Below are positions 31,119 through 46,160 of a stretch of 64,000 bases of DNA, piece by piece. The stretch spans positions 1,617,001 through 1,681,000 of the forward strand of contig JANUWF010001481.1 of NCBI GenBank assembly GCA_026120185.1. The letters are read 5' to 3'. Positions within the stretch are counted from its first letter, which is position 1. Each line of letters opens with the position of its first letter. A program made the translations under genes and the position numbers. The DNA is from Voacanga thouarsii. Lineage: Eukaryota; Streptophyta; Magnoliopsida; Gentianales; Apocynaceae. Under the pieces are notes generated by a model. It worked only from the letters and a program-made list of their open reading frames with translations, made no database searches and had not been told where the DNA came from.

Positions 31119-32483
31119 TGTAATACCCCAACTAAAGGTAACAGTGGAAGTATATCAACACCGAATGTTGCCCTATCTAGTTACCCAGACAAGGAGTCTT
31201 TATAACGAAAAACTAACAGAGTATGTAAGGTCCAGATCTATACAACAACCCATATTAATGGTCATATGCACATATATAACAAATAATCTCATACATGAAA
31301 ATTTCCATTCAACATCAATAACAAGGTATATTATCCAAAAGAGAAACGTCCGGACCTATTCTGCTGTCACTGTGGTATCATCCTCTATTCGTATGCCCGC
31401 TCAACTCTAGATCTTACAAAAAAGGTAAGATAAAAGACACGTGTGAGTGAAAAATCACCTAGTGAGTCCCTTGTGTGCTAGTGCTTTATCAAAAAGACAA
31501 ATTACAAAAAATATTTGTGGAATAGCATATCATTTATTCACTGGAAATGAATCTAAAACACTTTAATGAAGAGTTTATTCAAAACTTAATCATTTTTGAA
31601 AAACTGTATTTTAGCTTCAAATCATTGCCCCGATTTTTTTTTTTTCAAATCACAAGCACTTTTCTAACAGAAGGTCGGCTTGTATCCATATGCAAGTCCC
31701 GTAGCCCTTGCCGTTGGTGCCACGTATCATTGTACTGAGACTGCAGCCTCTAGTACTCAATTGTGTGCCGCTGGAATAAGTACAACGCGGCGTACTTCTG
31801 CTCAGGTATACCGTAGCATACCTAGTGTGTGGCAGCACACAATCTTTTACTTACCACCAAAAGCCAGGGGTCCCAATCCTGATGTCAATCAGCATCGAGG
31901 CGGCAAGGAGTCAAACACACCGAGTGTCCCCGCCTGGCATCCAGTGATTGACTCAAAATCAAGAAGCGCTCGCAGATGCGGCAATTGCCAAGTGCTAAAC
32001 GGCTAGCCAAGATGACTCATTTCAATGTTCTGTCACCCCGTCCGTAGTAAGACAATCCCTAGAACTAGGCCAGGTTGCTAGGGTCGTCCAACTCTAACGT
32101 TGACAATTACGAAGATCAATGTCCTCGCTGAGTACTTGACGTTACTGATACCAACCCCATCTGACTGATCAGGCTAGAGGGTTATCTGACCCCGCAGGAT
32201 TTTCAAATCAAAATATTTTTAGGGCAAAATAACACTTTCAAGAATTTGATCCCATTGACTCACAAGTCAGATCATCATTTACATAGGCTTCACAGAACTA
32301 ACCAATTCATTCTATGGCACACCAGGCCAATAAAACAATTTCAGGGATCAAAAAGTTATTTTCCAAAAGTCAATCTCATTATGAGAGATCATTTTCAAAA
32401 TCATTGAAACAGGATAAAGAGTTCTGTTCACACATCAAAACATGTTTCCAAGAGTATCCAGGTTATTTTCCCCATACTTAATC
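31119..32483 (-). repeat. 5' LTR of gypsy-1, 3' portion
   Basis: It begins TGTAATACCCC on the + strand and aligns with 22448-23810. It is interrupted at 32483/32484 by the S solo LTR after CCATACTTAATC. Confidence 0.88.
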
Positions 32484-33220
32484 TGTAACACCCCACTACC
32501 TAGGCCCGACAGGGCCGGGGATGTCGCCCCGTCCAAAGGACAAGGGGTCTTTATAACTAGGTCACAAAAAAGAAAATAAAAGTAATACTTTAAAATTAAA
32601 CTTATTACAACCCAAAAATACATGAACAAATCCAAAATAAATTGTTCGCTACCATCTCTCAAAATAACACATAAAAAAAATAACATAAAGTCTTCAAAGC
32701 ATAGGCAACAAATCTAGCTATTCATCTCCACAGCAGGATTGACCTGAAAACATGGCATAAAAGGTGGTGAGATAAAAATCTCAGTAAGTCCGTGTGTGCT
32801 TTGGGTGTTCAGTGAAAACAGTTCGTGGATGCAAAATGCGAAAACTTTATAAGAGAAATATTGGCAAGCACTAAACATTAGTCAAAAACAAGAGTGGTGT
32901 TTTCGGCTTTTCCAACCATACATAATTTATAAGATCAACCACTCAAAAGAAAGGATTATGGGTTACCACACGCTGGGCCCCATAACCGGATGGTCAGTAT
33001 GTCACACTTTGTGCACACTGCCGGTCAGAATGCTGACACTTTGTGCAGACTGACAAAAGGTAGGTGATCGGTCTACCGGACAAGATACTCCTCCTTCTCT
33101 ATACCCAAGCAACAACCGGGTGTCCATTCCGGCAAAACACAGTCACTTGACTGAAATAAAATTGCTAGCTTGGACCGGCATGACTAAGTAGTACCGACGT
33201 TTCTCTAAGTTGAGTTTTAT

Positions 33221-33247
33221 CTTCTGGAGGTGGCCTCCTGCCAGAAG
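33221..33247 (-). other. Conserved inverted repeat in S LTR
   Basis: CTTCTGG (33221-33227) and CCAGAAG (33241-33247) form a 7-bp stem with a GC-rich loop. The same structure recurs at 59352-59378. Confidence 0.6.
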
Positions 33248-34830
33248 ACTCACTCGTGCTCTTCAAAACTAGTACTACTAGCCTACCCTTATTGAGTACT
33301 CAACGATAATTGTCCCACTTGGGAGAAAATTGGTAAAACATAGCTTTACTTGAAAATGGCAATTAAGGGTTTCTAAAGTCCATGCCAAAACCAGTTTTAG
33401 AAGTAGTTCAGTGTTTGAGTAAAACTGCTTTGAAAATTTTCAAATAATTGGTTTGACCGAATCAAGAAAAGAAACAGTCCTTAATTGCCTTTACCAAATT
33501 AGTATTCACATACTTCGTGTTTAGCTTGCCATGATAATCTTTTACAATAAACAAGTTTTATGCAGGAGCTTACCTGATCCTTTGCTTGCTCAAATTCAAA
33601 AGTCTTCCAAGGCTGACCTAACCCTGCCTAGGGTAAACACAAGATATAAGGTTACATTCGGGCTATACCTGCCTTACATAAATAATTTCTTAGCTCAATT
33701 AGTTACAACCATGACTAGCCATGACCCTAATGTCCTAAGCTTTAAGGCTAGGTGATAAAGAATTTTATAAAATAAGTTTTAGTTGATAAGTTAAAAGAAC
33801 TTGAAGTTCTAAAATAATTGCTAATAAATTATAGACCCAATGAATAATTCTTGAGCGTTATTTTTAATAAATAAACTAAGGTTTGAATATTAAGTCCTAA
33901 ATAGTACTAATAAATGGTGATTTAAAAATAGCTTTATTATAAATAAATATTTAATTACAAATAACCTTTAATTAATTTTTAAATAGATAATAAATAATTA
34001 GTAATAAATAAAATTAATAATGAATGAATTATTTTAAATTTTAATTAATAAATAACAAATAGATTCTAATAATATTTTATTTATTGTAAAGGATTTATTA
34101 CTATATATATTATTTTTAATAAAAGATCTCATTTATTTGATAAAGAAAATATGAATATTTTAATTAATAAACCACTCCAAATCTCCCTAGAGTTTCAAAT
34201 TTTATAGGGAAAATATAGCAGCATTCTATTCAAGGTAATAAAATTTGTTAATAAAAATAATCTAGCCTTAACAAGAAAATACTTTTTCACCATGATTTTC
34301 CTATTGCTAGAAAGGATTCATGAACACCTTCTCCATCATCAAACAATATATTAATCCATTCATGAACATACACTTGAACTATCTCATACCATCACATGGC
34401 CAAAATCCTACTAAGCATAATCATCAATTATGGTTTCCATGGAAAAATAAGAACATAAAAACCTAATCACCTTTGGTGTCATGGTCTCTAACATGCTTCA
34501 AACATCCATAAAATTTCATTAAGCACGAAGAACATACATTGATTCGAAAGGAAAACACATACATCCTAGTCATATACAACAATCATCATGTCCTAACTCC
34601 GTCCCCTTAATCCACATGCATATACTCAATCCCTTATCCATATTTCATTCTTCCTATCAATATCTAAGAGACATGAATACTGAATTAAAAGAATGATTAA
34701 AGGAAAATACTTGATTTGATGAACACTTCGATGAAGAATTAAGAAGGTCCACGCGATTGAGAGCCTTGAATGATCCAACGGGAAAACGGCCATGGTTGAT
34801 GGTTGATCAACCATTTTGGTTGGAAGAGAG

Positions 34831-34853
34831 AAAGAGAGAGAGAGAGAGAGAGC
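34831..34853. repeat. (AG)n microsatellite
   Basis: GAGAGA run about 22 bp long within the S LTR. Confidence 0.85.
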
Positions 34854-36446
34854 ATTAGAATAGTACAATTGAATGGAAGAAGATGATCAAGAAGGTTGTT
34901 CTTGACTTATACCTTGTTGATGTTCTTGAGACCTTCAAAGAAAAGTTAATTTTGATCCGTTCGAAAATTCTTGTTTGTGAGGTTTTATGTTATAAATACC
35001 AAAAATGAAGTTTAGAGATTAAATGGAAGTGATTTGGAGTATTTGAGAGTGATTAGAGGTGTTTAGAGTAGGGTTAGGCTTGAAGAAGGTTAGTGTGTGT
35101 TCTTGGTGTTCTAGGTGAAAATGGAGAGAATTGGGAAGAAGTGTTGCACGAATTTTGGTAGAGGGCTGGCCGAATGGTATGGAGTGAATGAGGGTTTCAG
35201 TTTTCAGCAAGAAGGAGAGAGAATGATCATATTCTTTTTTGAAATTTAAATGGAGGAAATGGTGGAGATGTTTAATGTAAGAGGTTAGCTATGGTGTTTG
35301 ACCAAGAGAGGTTTCTATGGTCTTCAATGGTGCCGGCTGAACATGGTGGTTTTGCTGAATTGATTGAAGGTTAATGTTGCTCCAAGGCTGGCCGAAATTC
35401 AGTCTTAAATGGCAGAGGAAATTCTGGTTTATTTACCTACTACAAGAGTGATTTTAATGGAGTAAAATGCTGAAATTATTTGAAGTTCAACAAGAGTTTG
35501 AATGGAGTGATCTTAGGAGTGTTTTGTGGTGTGGCTATGGAGTCCTTATGCTCAAGGTGAGTGTGGGGTTAATGGTGTTCAGTCTACAGCTGAGCAAGGT
35601 TCAATTTTACAGAGGTTGAAGGTGATTTTTGGCATAGGCTAGAAGGGAGCAAAGCTGGGAAAAAAATCTGGTTTCATGGCTGTTCTTAGTTTCGAAGATT
35701 GCAGATTTTTTTGTGCAGCATTTTTGCACTCACTTGGCTCGATTTTCAGAGGTTCTTCTGGGGTGTTTGAGGGTCTTCCAAGGATGGTTTTTCAGCCTTA
35801 TTTCTGGAAAAATACAGGGAAGTTTTGCTAGCTTGAAGATGAACTAAAAACAGCTTCATTTCCTTGATTGGAAGTGGTGAAATGCCCAGAATTTTTCCTG
35901 GTTTGGTGCTGTTTTGTGCAGTCCGAAAATTGCACAGTTTTTTCAGCTTCCAAGCCACATGAAATGACCATTTTCTTGGCAGTAAATGAATGGGTTTATT
36001 GGCTGTATTTTCGAAGTAGTGGTCTGCAAAAAATCTGGAAAATTTCCAGATTTTCCTTCACTAGAATATGAACAACATGAAGGTGAGTTTGAAGGTGCTT
36101 TCATGGTGATTGATTTTCTCTTGGAAACCCTTCCTATTTTTCCTCCTACTTTTGGCCAACTTCCCAACCTCCAAAGCTGATTTTCGAAATTCAAGGTGGA
36201 GGAGTTATCACAGAATTTTTTTTGGAATTTAAAAGAAATGATTTAATGGTTTTGAATTATCAAAATGTTAGGACAAGCTAGTGGTAATAAAAAGGACAAG
36301 ATTTCCTCTAGAATTCTTTTTTAGGACATGAGGATAAGATTAGGACATTCTCTTCATGTCTCCCCTAAGACAACATTCCTATTTCCATGAAATGCAAGAA
36401 AACAAAAATTCAAACTTAGTTAAGATAATCACGACAAAAGCTTAAA

Positions 36447-36512
36447 TGATGGGATTTGAACTCATGACCTTAGAAATTAATTCACCAAGCTCTAACCACT
36501 AAACCACAATAA
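36447..36512 (-). other. tRNA-like segment (box A and box B) in S LTR
   Basis: On the minus strand TGGTTTAGTGGTTAGAGC (36506-36489) fits box A TRGYNNARNNG, and GAGTTCAAATCCC (36463-36451) fits box B GWTCRANNC, 26 bp apart. It looks like a degraded tRNA or SINE head. Acceptor-stem pairing is not convincing, so a functional tRNA is unlikely. Confidence 0.45.
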
Positions 36513-36757
36513 CTCTTTTGTTATTTTCTCACCCACATTTTCTTCCTATTTAATCCTCAAGCTTTCTTCCTATTTTAACCTCAAGCAAAATTACCATTTT
36601 ACCCTTCCTACTCGATAAAACATAAGTAAGCATTTTAACCTATAATCCACAACTCTAAAGCATATAGAATCATTTAAAACATATATATTCATGCAAAATA
36701 ATATGATATGCATCCCGACCCCCTTACTCTAGGGTTGGCTTTAGGTGGGGTTTCACA

Positions 36758-39294
36758 TAATCACAAAAGTCATTTCCAAGGGTATACATGTCATTTTACC
36801 TATACCCGATTTCAAAAGACTTTTCGAGGGTATTCGGGTTATTTTATCCTTACCCAATTTGAAAAGTATTCACAAAAGTTCCAATAAGAGTATTTCGGTC
36901 ATTTACTATATATCCGAAGCCAAAAGTTTTCATAAATATTTCAATAAAGACATTTAGATCATTTTCCAAATACCCAATTCCAAATGGAACTCATTTTAAG
37001 AAATCCAGAATTCTAATCCCAAAAAAGAATTAAATTCAAAGTTACCAAACATATTTCCAAAAAATGTTCTAGTGGGCATTCCAATCAATTTATGGATACT
37101 CAATTCCAAAATTTACCATTTTTTGAAAATCCCAAATATTTAATCCAAAAATGACTAAATTCACAAAATTCATGCTTTAATCATCCAGTAACGTTTCTAA
37201 GCCAACTATGATGTTTAATCGAGCCCAAAATGGCATAAAATAATTCTTGCTCAGATAAACCTTAAACATATTGAAGGATTTCCAAAATGGTATAAAACAT
37301 AGTATTTCATGGAAAAGTGAAGCACACTAGCTTTTAAAAGGTTTTAGAAATCGAAGGGACTCACCTCGTGTCTTAACTAAACTCTTTTTGTATTTACGGC
37401 CGTTCAAGCATCATTTCTGCCGTTTTCAACATTCCGTTGGCCGTTTACCGACAAACCTACACCAAACATCATTTTTGGGTCAAATCGTGTTTAGCCAAAA
37501 AATAGCCGACGAGCTCGACGGGTAGCCGACATCTAGCTGACATGCCTGATAGTTTGCTGACGTTCAATTGATGTTTGGCCGACAGGGCCAACGGTTAGGC
37601 GACGGTTAAGGAAAACGCTCAACTTTCGTTCATGTCGTTTGATCAATTCTTTCGTTTTCATTTTCCTATATCCTTCCTCCCTTCACAAACAAGGGATTCA
37701 TACTTCCCATTTATTTAATAAAAAATCACACAATTAATTATCCTTAAATTCATCCATTTTCGGACTCATTTTTCTGGAATTTCATAGATTGACACAAGAT
37801 TTTGTTTTGCAGATTACTTTCGATCCACATCTCCGATTTGGCTCTATGATATACCAAAACTACCGTAAGACTCTTAACTTTAATTTTGTATTGGCCTTTT
37901 TTAGAGTCCTGGTTCTCATGACATTTTACTGGGTGAAAACAGCCCCAGTAGTTTTGTCTCAATTTCACTATTCACGCTTTCCTTTTGCCTCGAGCACCTT
38001 AGAACCATTAATTCATTCAATCCTCCTTCAAATCATGTTTAATGTTTGAATTTACAGATTTCCAGTAGCTCACAAATGTCACACTTATTCAACATAAATT
38101 CATATCTTCTAATCAAAAGTTAGTTTGAACCATTTTTCCACCTAAGTAAATTTCATATTTAGTCTACTTTGATCATCACCTCTTCAACTAAAAATAAACC
38201 TTCAAGCTACCATAATTGCTCAGTTCTTCCTCACACAAAACATCATTCAAAGGCCCTTAGGCAACTGGCACATATATAAGCATATATAAAGTTCATACAC
38301 AAAAGTTAACAAACCATAGCTTTGATCTGAAATCAAGACATGAAAATCATGTTTTCCTATTAAAATTCATATCAATATAATCATTGTAATGAGATCTATG
38401 ACTTTAATTCTTGAAGCATAAACTTTTACCTTGTATGTGGGATCTCTTGGCTTGATTTTGCTCCAAGAACACCAAGAACACACAAATATCTTTCTTTCTC
38501 TCTCTTTTTTCTCCACCCTATTTTTGTCTAGCTTTTCTTTCCTTTTCTTTCTCTCTTCTTTCCCTACTCCTTATGCACAAAATCTAGCTGTTTTTTTAGC
38601 TCCTTAACCACCATTCTTAGTCCAAAACGGTGACCATTTGGTCACAAAGTGTGGGCTATCCGCCACGTGTCGTAATTTTATTTGCCCAGTAATTTTTTTT
38701 ATTTTGTAAAACTTATTTGATAAGCTTTATCTTGTATGAAGTCTCATACAACCTCTTATAATGTGACACATGTTCCTATCCACCAATCACATTGCGCTAC
38801 ATGTCCAAGTTTTACCCGCATTTCTATTTTTTCTCAGAAATGGCCAAAATCGGGTCTAGAATGAAAAAATATTTTACTTCACCATTCAATTCCAAAAATT
38901 CCACTGAATCCATTGGTAATACTTAAAATTTTCAATTCTTTCTTAGTTTTGTCAATTTTTTTGTCAAGGTCACGGGAGCGGTCAAAATGACAAAAATACC
39001 CTCGATAACCCAGATAGCATAATTCACACCAAAACGTGCATTTCATTGCACTGATTAGTTTCTGTTCTCAGTGTACCCTCAAATTCTTAATTTTTTTTTA
39101 AAATAATTGTAGCATTCCAAATATTTAGGGTATGGGTAGAACAAATTTAATAATTACATCCAGGTTCCGACAAGATTTTATTATGCCAAAATATTCGTCT
39201 CATTATACCGATCGTCTTTTGTTCTGGCCATTAATATAAATTCTCATCCTATGACAAATACTAGCCAATTGAAAGTAAAAGATGGGGTGTTACA
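36758..39294 (-). repeat. 5' LTR of gypsy-1, 5' portion
   Basis: It resumes with TAATCACAAAAGTC, aligning with 23803 onward of the 3' LTR, and ends GGGGTGTTACA. It carries the same tandem repeat block (36758-37110) and GCCGAC cluster (37505-37583). Confidence 0.9.
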
Positions 39295-42062
<2,768 letters not shown>

Positions 42063-43047
42063 ATAATAAGCTTACTAGGCCTTATTTATATTTCACATTA
42101 TATTATATATCATATATTATAATATCTTATATAATTTTTATTCTCATAATTAAGTTTATCAACAATATTTTGAAGAATGCTAAGGTAAAAAGATGAAAGA
42201 CAAAATGTAATCAGATGAAGTTTGACTAGATAAAAAAGAGAGAGATCATATATCAATATAAGAATATTGAAAGGAAAAAGAACTTGTCACTACTTCATAA
42301 ATACCTTTGAAAAACACTAATGATTTATATATCATGGAATCCTATTACCAGAAAAAAAAAAAAAGGAAAAAATGGGAGGAAATAGAATCTAACTAGAATA
42401 AAGTAAGGAAAAGAAAATGAGAAGAGAAAAAGAGATAGAGTTTAAGCAAAGGATATGTATTTATTGAAAATATATCATTTAATTACTTACTCATAATAAA
42501 AATTAAACCAAGGTTCTGCATTCTACTCCAAAGGAACGAGGTGAAACCAACAAATTCTTCCTCCCTCATTTATCATTAAAAGAAAATTTCAATAAATCAA
42601 AGTTTGATGGTAAAATACATATTTAAAAAATGAATTGTTTATCCATTTTCACCTCATAGTATCTTGGAGTAAACATTTGAAAAAAAAAAAAGATTTTATT
42701 TTAAATAGGGAAACTGGAATTTTTTTTTATGCAGATTAAGTATCAATGGATATTTTTAATGTTTTATTCTAATTTGTTATAGTAAAATACTTATTTATGA
42801 TAAAATTTGTATAATTCTTTTGTATGACATAAAATTTGATATTTTGACTTAACATATAAAAATTTTTAAATATATTTAAGTATAAGTAAATTATTACTTT
42901 AATTTTATTAAAAGAAATAATTAATAGTCTTAATTTGTTAATATAGTTTATATCATTTAATTGAAGAAAGTTATAGAACTCTAAATGGGCTTTTAATTAG
43001 GCTTCAGGCCAGGCCAAGTATTTAAACAGGCTAAGCTTGAACATACA
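42063..43047. other. AT-rich DNA without gene; possible non-autonomous DNA-transposon remnant
   Basis: No ORF of note. The flanking motifs GGGATGGAAATAGGCTAAGC (41644) and AGGCCAGGCCAAGTATTT (43010) resemble GGCCT-rich non-autonomous repeats, but no terminal repeats were found because copia-3 interrupts at 43048. Confidence 0.35.
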
Positions 43048-44338
43048 TGTTAACCTGAAGGGCATTCTCTTGTATTTTGACATATGACAAACATTGATAT
43101 GGTCTAATGTGTGTGTTTACATGTGATAGGAATTTTTGGATATGACATGGTGGACCTTCACTCTTCAAGGTCTTGAGAATATTAAATGATCCACGCAACT
43201 CAAGGGTAATGATGAATGATCAATTGAGGTTGCACATATTGATGTCTTTCTTGAAGAATTGTAGACTATGAATTTTTGCTTCAAGGTATTGTCTGTAATT
43301 CCTATATCCCTTTAGCTTGGCTTAATTTTATTTTACATTGAAGCACTTATAAAAGTTTTTCAAATGAAAATGTTTTGAATGTGACTTTATAAAAATTTTG
43401 GAGAAGTGTTTTGCACAAAACTCTGAATCCAAAACATCTATCCAGTATTTTGTAGAATTTTCAAAACACTCTTTTAAATGAATATTGCTATTTTGGACGT
43501 ATGTTTTGGATGCACATCCGTCCACTTCGTGAATCCAAAATGCTCAAGATCCTGACAGAAAATTAGTCGTTAACTAGCCGTTGGAGCTTCACTTTTTGCT
43601 TCTATAAAAGCTAATTAAACATGATTTTCTATGAGATTTTTGTGCTAACTTATTCAGAAACACTCTTATACTTTCAAAACACAAAAATCTCTCTATCTCA
43701 TTGTAATTCATTGTGAAATCAAATCATCCAAAGGTAAAAAAGCCAAAGGTGCTCAAGTTTGCTAGATTTGCTCAAAATTGTGAGCTATCGCTATCCTGTT
43801 TCTCTAATCCTTTTGTATATCAAGGTTGTGGTGTAAAACCCATTTGGGATGAGCCTTGATTTGTTGTTGGTTGAGAGGTTTTTAAGTAAATCTAAGTGTG
43901 GTGATCCTCTTATGTAATTCGTGCAGTTAAACACCATTGATTCGAGTGAGGTTTATAGTGATCTGGTTTAAAATTCGTAAGTGTGAGCTTAAGGTAGTGG
44001 ATATAGGTCTTCGAGGATCGCACCACTATAAATATTTTGTCCATCTTCCTTGCATTTATCTCTGAGTGTTTGTGAACTTCTCTACACCAAGTTTCAATCA
44101 CTCGAAGAGATCTTTATGACTTTCACCAACCCATCTTTACTATTGTATTGATTGCACATCACTTGACATATCTCTTTAAGATCCAAGATATCTCTTTAAA
44201 GCTGCAAGAATTTCTACTTCTCATATTCTTCATACATCACAATCTGTTTTTAAAACAAAAAGAGGATTTTGAAAACCAAATTTCGAGAAAACGTTTAAAT
44301 TTGCCAAAAGCCTTGTTCACCCCTTCTAAGGTTTTTCA
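43048..44338 (+). repeat. 5' LTR of copia-3
   Basis: It starts TGTTAACCTGAAGGGCATTC and ends TTTTTCA, about 1291 bp. TATA box at 43603. The preceding five bases are ATACA; the other flank is outside the window. Confidence 0.8.
43603..43610 (+). promoter_or_regulatory. TATA box of copia-3 LTR
   Basis: TATAAAAG in the context TTGCTTCTATAAAAGC, mid-LTR, a normal U3/R position. Confidence 0.65.
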
Positions 44339-44340
44339 AT

Positions 44341-44352
44341 TGTTATCAGAGT
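44341..44352 (+). other. Copia-3 primer binding site (mutated)
   Basis: TGTTATCAGAGT, two bases after the LTR end; differs from TGGTATCAGAGC at two positions. Confidence 0.75.
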
Positions 44353-44396
44353 GTTGGTCTACATCTCTTAAACTAAATAGCCTTCTAGAAAAGATT

Positions 44397-45326
44397 CTCA
44401 TAGTAAATACCTCCTCTCTTCCTTATATCGAAGGATCCTCAACAAATAGATCTCCCTTATTTACTAGGAGCAATTATATATTTTGGAAAAATTGCATGAA
44501 GATCTATGTATGCTCAATTAATTTTGAGCTGTGGAATTTGATTGAAAGAGGACCATATGTTCCTTCTAAAAGTGTTGAAGGTCGAATAGTTCCCAAACAG
44601 AGTGACAAATATGATGTTGAAGACAATGTAAAAATGACATTAAATTTTCAAGCTATGGACATTCTATGTTGTGCCCTTGATGCCACTGAATATAACCGAG
44701 TAAGTGACTATGATATAACCCATGACGTGTGGAGATTGCTTCAAGTCACCCATGAGGGGACAAATCAAGTAAAGGAATCGAAGTTAGGACTTCTGATTCA
44801 TGACTATGAATTATTTACTATGAAACCCAATAAGATCATAACCGACATGTTCACTAGATTTACAAACATTACAAATGGACTCAAGACTTATGGGAAAACC
44901 TATTCTCTTGGTGAACAAAATAGAAAAAATCTTAATGCCTTGTTAAAGAGCTAGCAGCCTAAAGCTCTGGTTGTGAAGGAATCAAAGAATTTGAAAACCA
45001 TACCCACTGAAGAGCTAATTGGATTTCTTTTGACTCACGAAATGAAACTAAAAAAGTTTCAAGAATTTGATGACAGTAACAAAAGCAAAAGAGGAATAAC
45101 CCTTAAAGCTGTTGATGATGATCCCGATAGCAATCAATCGGATAGTAACAATGGAACTGAATTAGATGTAGAAAAGATGGCTATAGTTGCCAGAAAATTT
45201 AGAAAGATGCTCAAAAAGGGAAATTTCAGAAGAAGTAAGAAGTTCGTAAAAAAGAAGGGATAGACTTCATCCTTCAATCCTCAATGCTATGAGTGCAAAA
45301 GTATAGAACACTTCATTGCTGACTGC
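44397..45326 (+). pseudogene. gag: Copia-3 Gag with zinc knuckle
   Basis: The frame (open from 44148 inside the LTR) carries the SIRE-type Gag: PLFTRSNYIFWKNCM, then WRLLQVTHEGTNQVKESKLG, then a helical MFTRFTNITNGLKTYGK section. The expected initiator Met appears changed to Ile, because the frame reads LIVNTSS where MxNTSS would sit; that is inference. Stops are at 44952 and 45261. The zinc knuckle C-Y-E-C-K-S-I-E-H-F-I-A-D-C at 45285-45326 keeps all CX2CX4HX4C ligands. Confidence 0.8.
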
Positions 45327-45329
45327 CCA

Positions 45330-46120
45330 ATAGCCAAAGAGAAAAAAGCCAAGATGTTAAAAAGAAAAGAAAGGACTAACGGGAACTTGGGATCAAAATG
45401 ATTCCAAATCTGAAGAAAATAGAGAATCTGAAAATAAAACAACTAACATATACTTCATGACAGCGGAGGATAAGGTAAATTCTTCCCTATCTAACCTTGT
45501 GGCTGAATTGCATGATTCTACTTGTGATAATAGTGATGATCCAAATGAACTTTTTTTTTATATGTTTCATGAACTCAAAAAGCTATCAAGAAGAAACAAG
45601 GAAATGAAAATGAAAATTAATTCCTTATCAAAAGAAATGATTCCATTTGCTACTCAAATGTTGAAAAAGAAATCATCCCTACCTTCTTGAACTGTTCTAC
45701 ATTTGAGAACAAATATTTGTATGCTAAAGTCTTCTCTTTTGAAATTATGCTTAGTGATTTTGATTATATGAAAAAGAAAGTTGATGATCTTACTATTTTT
45801 ATTGAGAAATTCACTGATGGCCAAAATAATTTGAACAAACTTCTTAGAGCACAAAATATGGCTGGACATAGAAGTGGTCTTAGCTATAGAAATATGCATA
45901 AAGCAGAAAAATACAAGTCTTATTTTGTGAGAGCAAGCTCCCCAAACGCAAATTATACATGTCGTACTTATTATGGTAAAAATAGACACAATGCATCTAG
46001 GTGTCATGTTAGGAAACGCATTGAATGAGGAATGAAAACTGATTAGAGAGTTAAAAGAACCATCATTAACACCTTTGGACCCAAGAAGATATGGGTACCA
46101 AAAATCGCTCTCCCATCTCA
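45330..46120 (+). pseudogene. Copia-3 region between Gag knuckle and protease
   Basis: Lys- and Asp-rich stretches with coiled-coil potential (ORFs 45457-45690 and 45687-46028), then a damaged second knuckle CRTYYGKNRHNASRC and the linker FGPKKIWVPK near 46080. This spacer is usual between Gag and protease of SIRE elements. Two frames are used, so at least one frameshift. Confidence 0.6.
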
Positions 46121-46160
46121 TGTATAGTTACATTCATTGGACAAAATAAGCCTCACAAAG

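Larger units (their letters stand above)
32484..36757 (-). mobile_element. S-family solo LTR (4274 bp) inside gypsy-1's LTR
   Basis: On the minus strand it starts TGTGAAACCCC (36757) and ends GGGGTGTTACA (32484). It is flanked by TAATC on both sides (32479-32483 and 36758-36762), a clean five-base duplication, so it is a solo LTR left by LTR-LTR recombination. A related LTR at 2675-3353 is followed by a primer site and gag, showing the family is an LTR retrotransposon. ORFs inside (33531-33755, 34626-34868, 35868-36194 and others) show no domains. It also holds a tRNA-like segment and an (AG)n run. Confidence 0.9.
22448..39294 (-). mobile_element. Gypsy-1: decayed Ty3/gypsy chromovirus (Tekay/Del-like), minus strand
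   Basis: LTR ends TGTAACACCC...GGGTGTTACA, an initiator-Met primer site at 31105-31116, long LTRs (3.8-3.9 kb) and order gag-PR-RT-RH-IN-chromodomain on the minus strand indicate a chromovirus; long LTRs suggest Tekay/Del. Flanks are ATGTG-type (22441-22447) and ACGTG (39295-39299), an imperfect duplication. The body is 12.6 kb without the S solo LTR inside its 5' LTR. All coding regions carry stops and frameshifts, and the gag core is largely deleted. LTRs differ at about 15% in a 300-bp sample. Confidence 0.9.
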
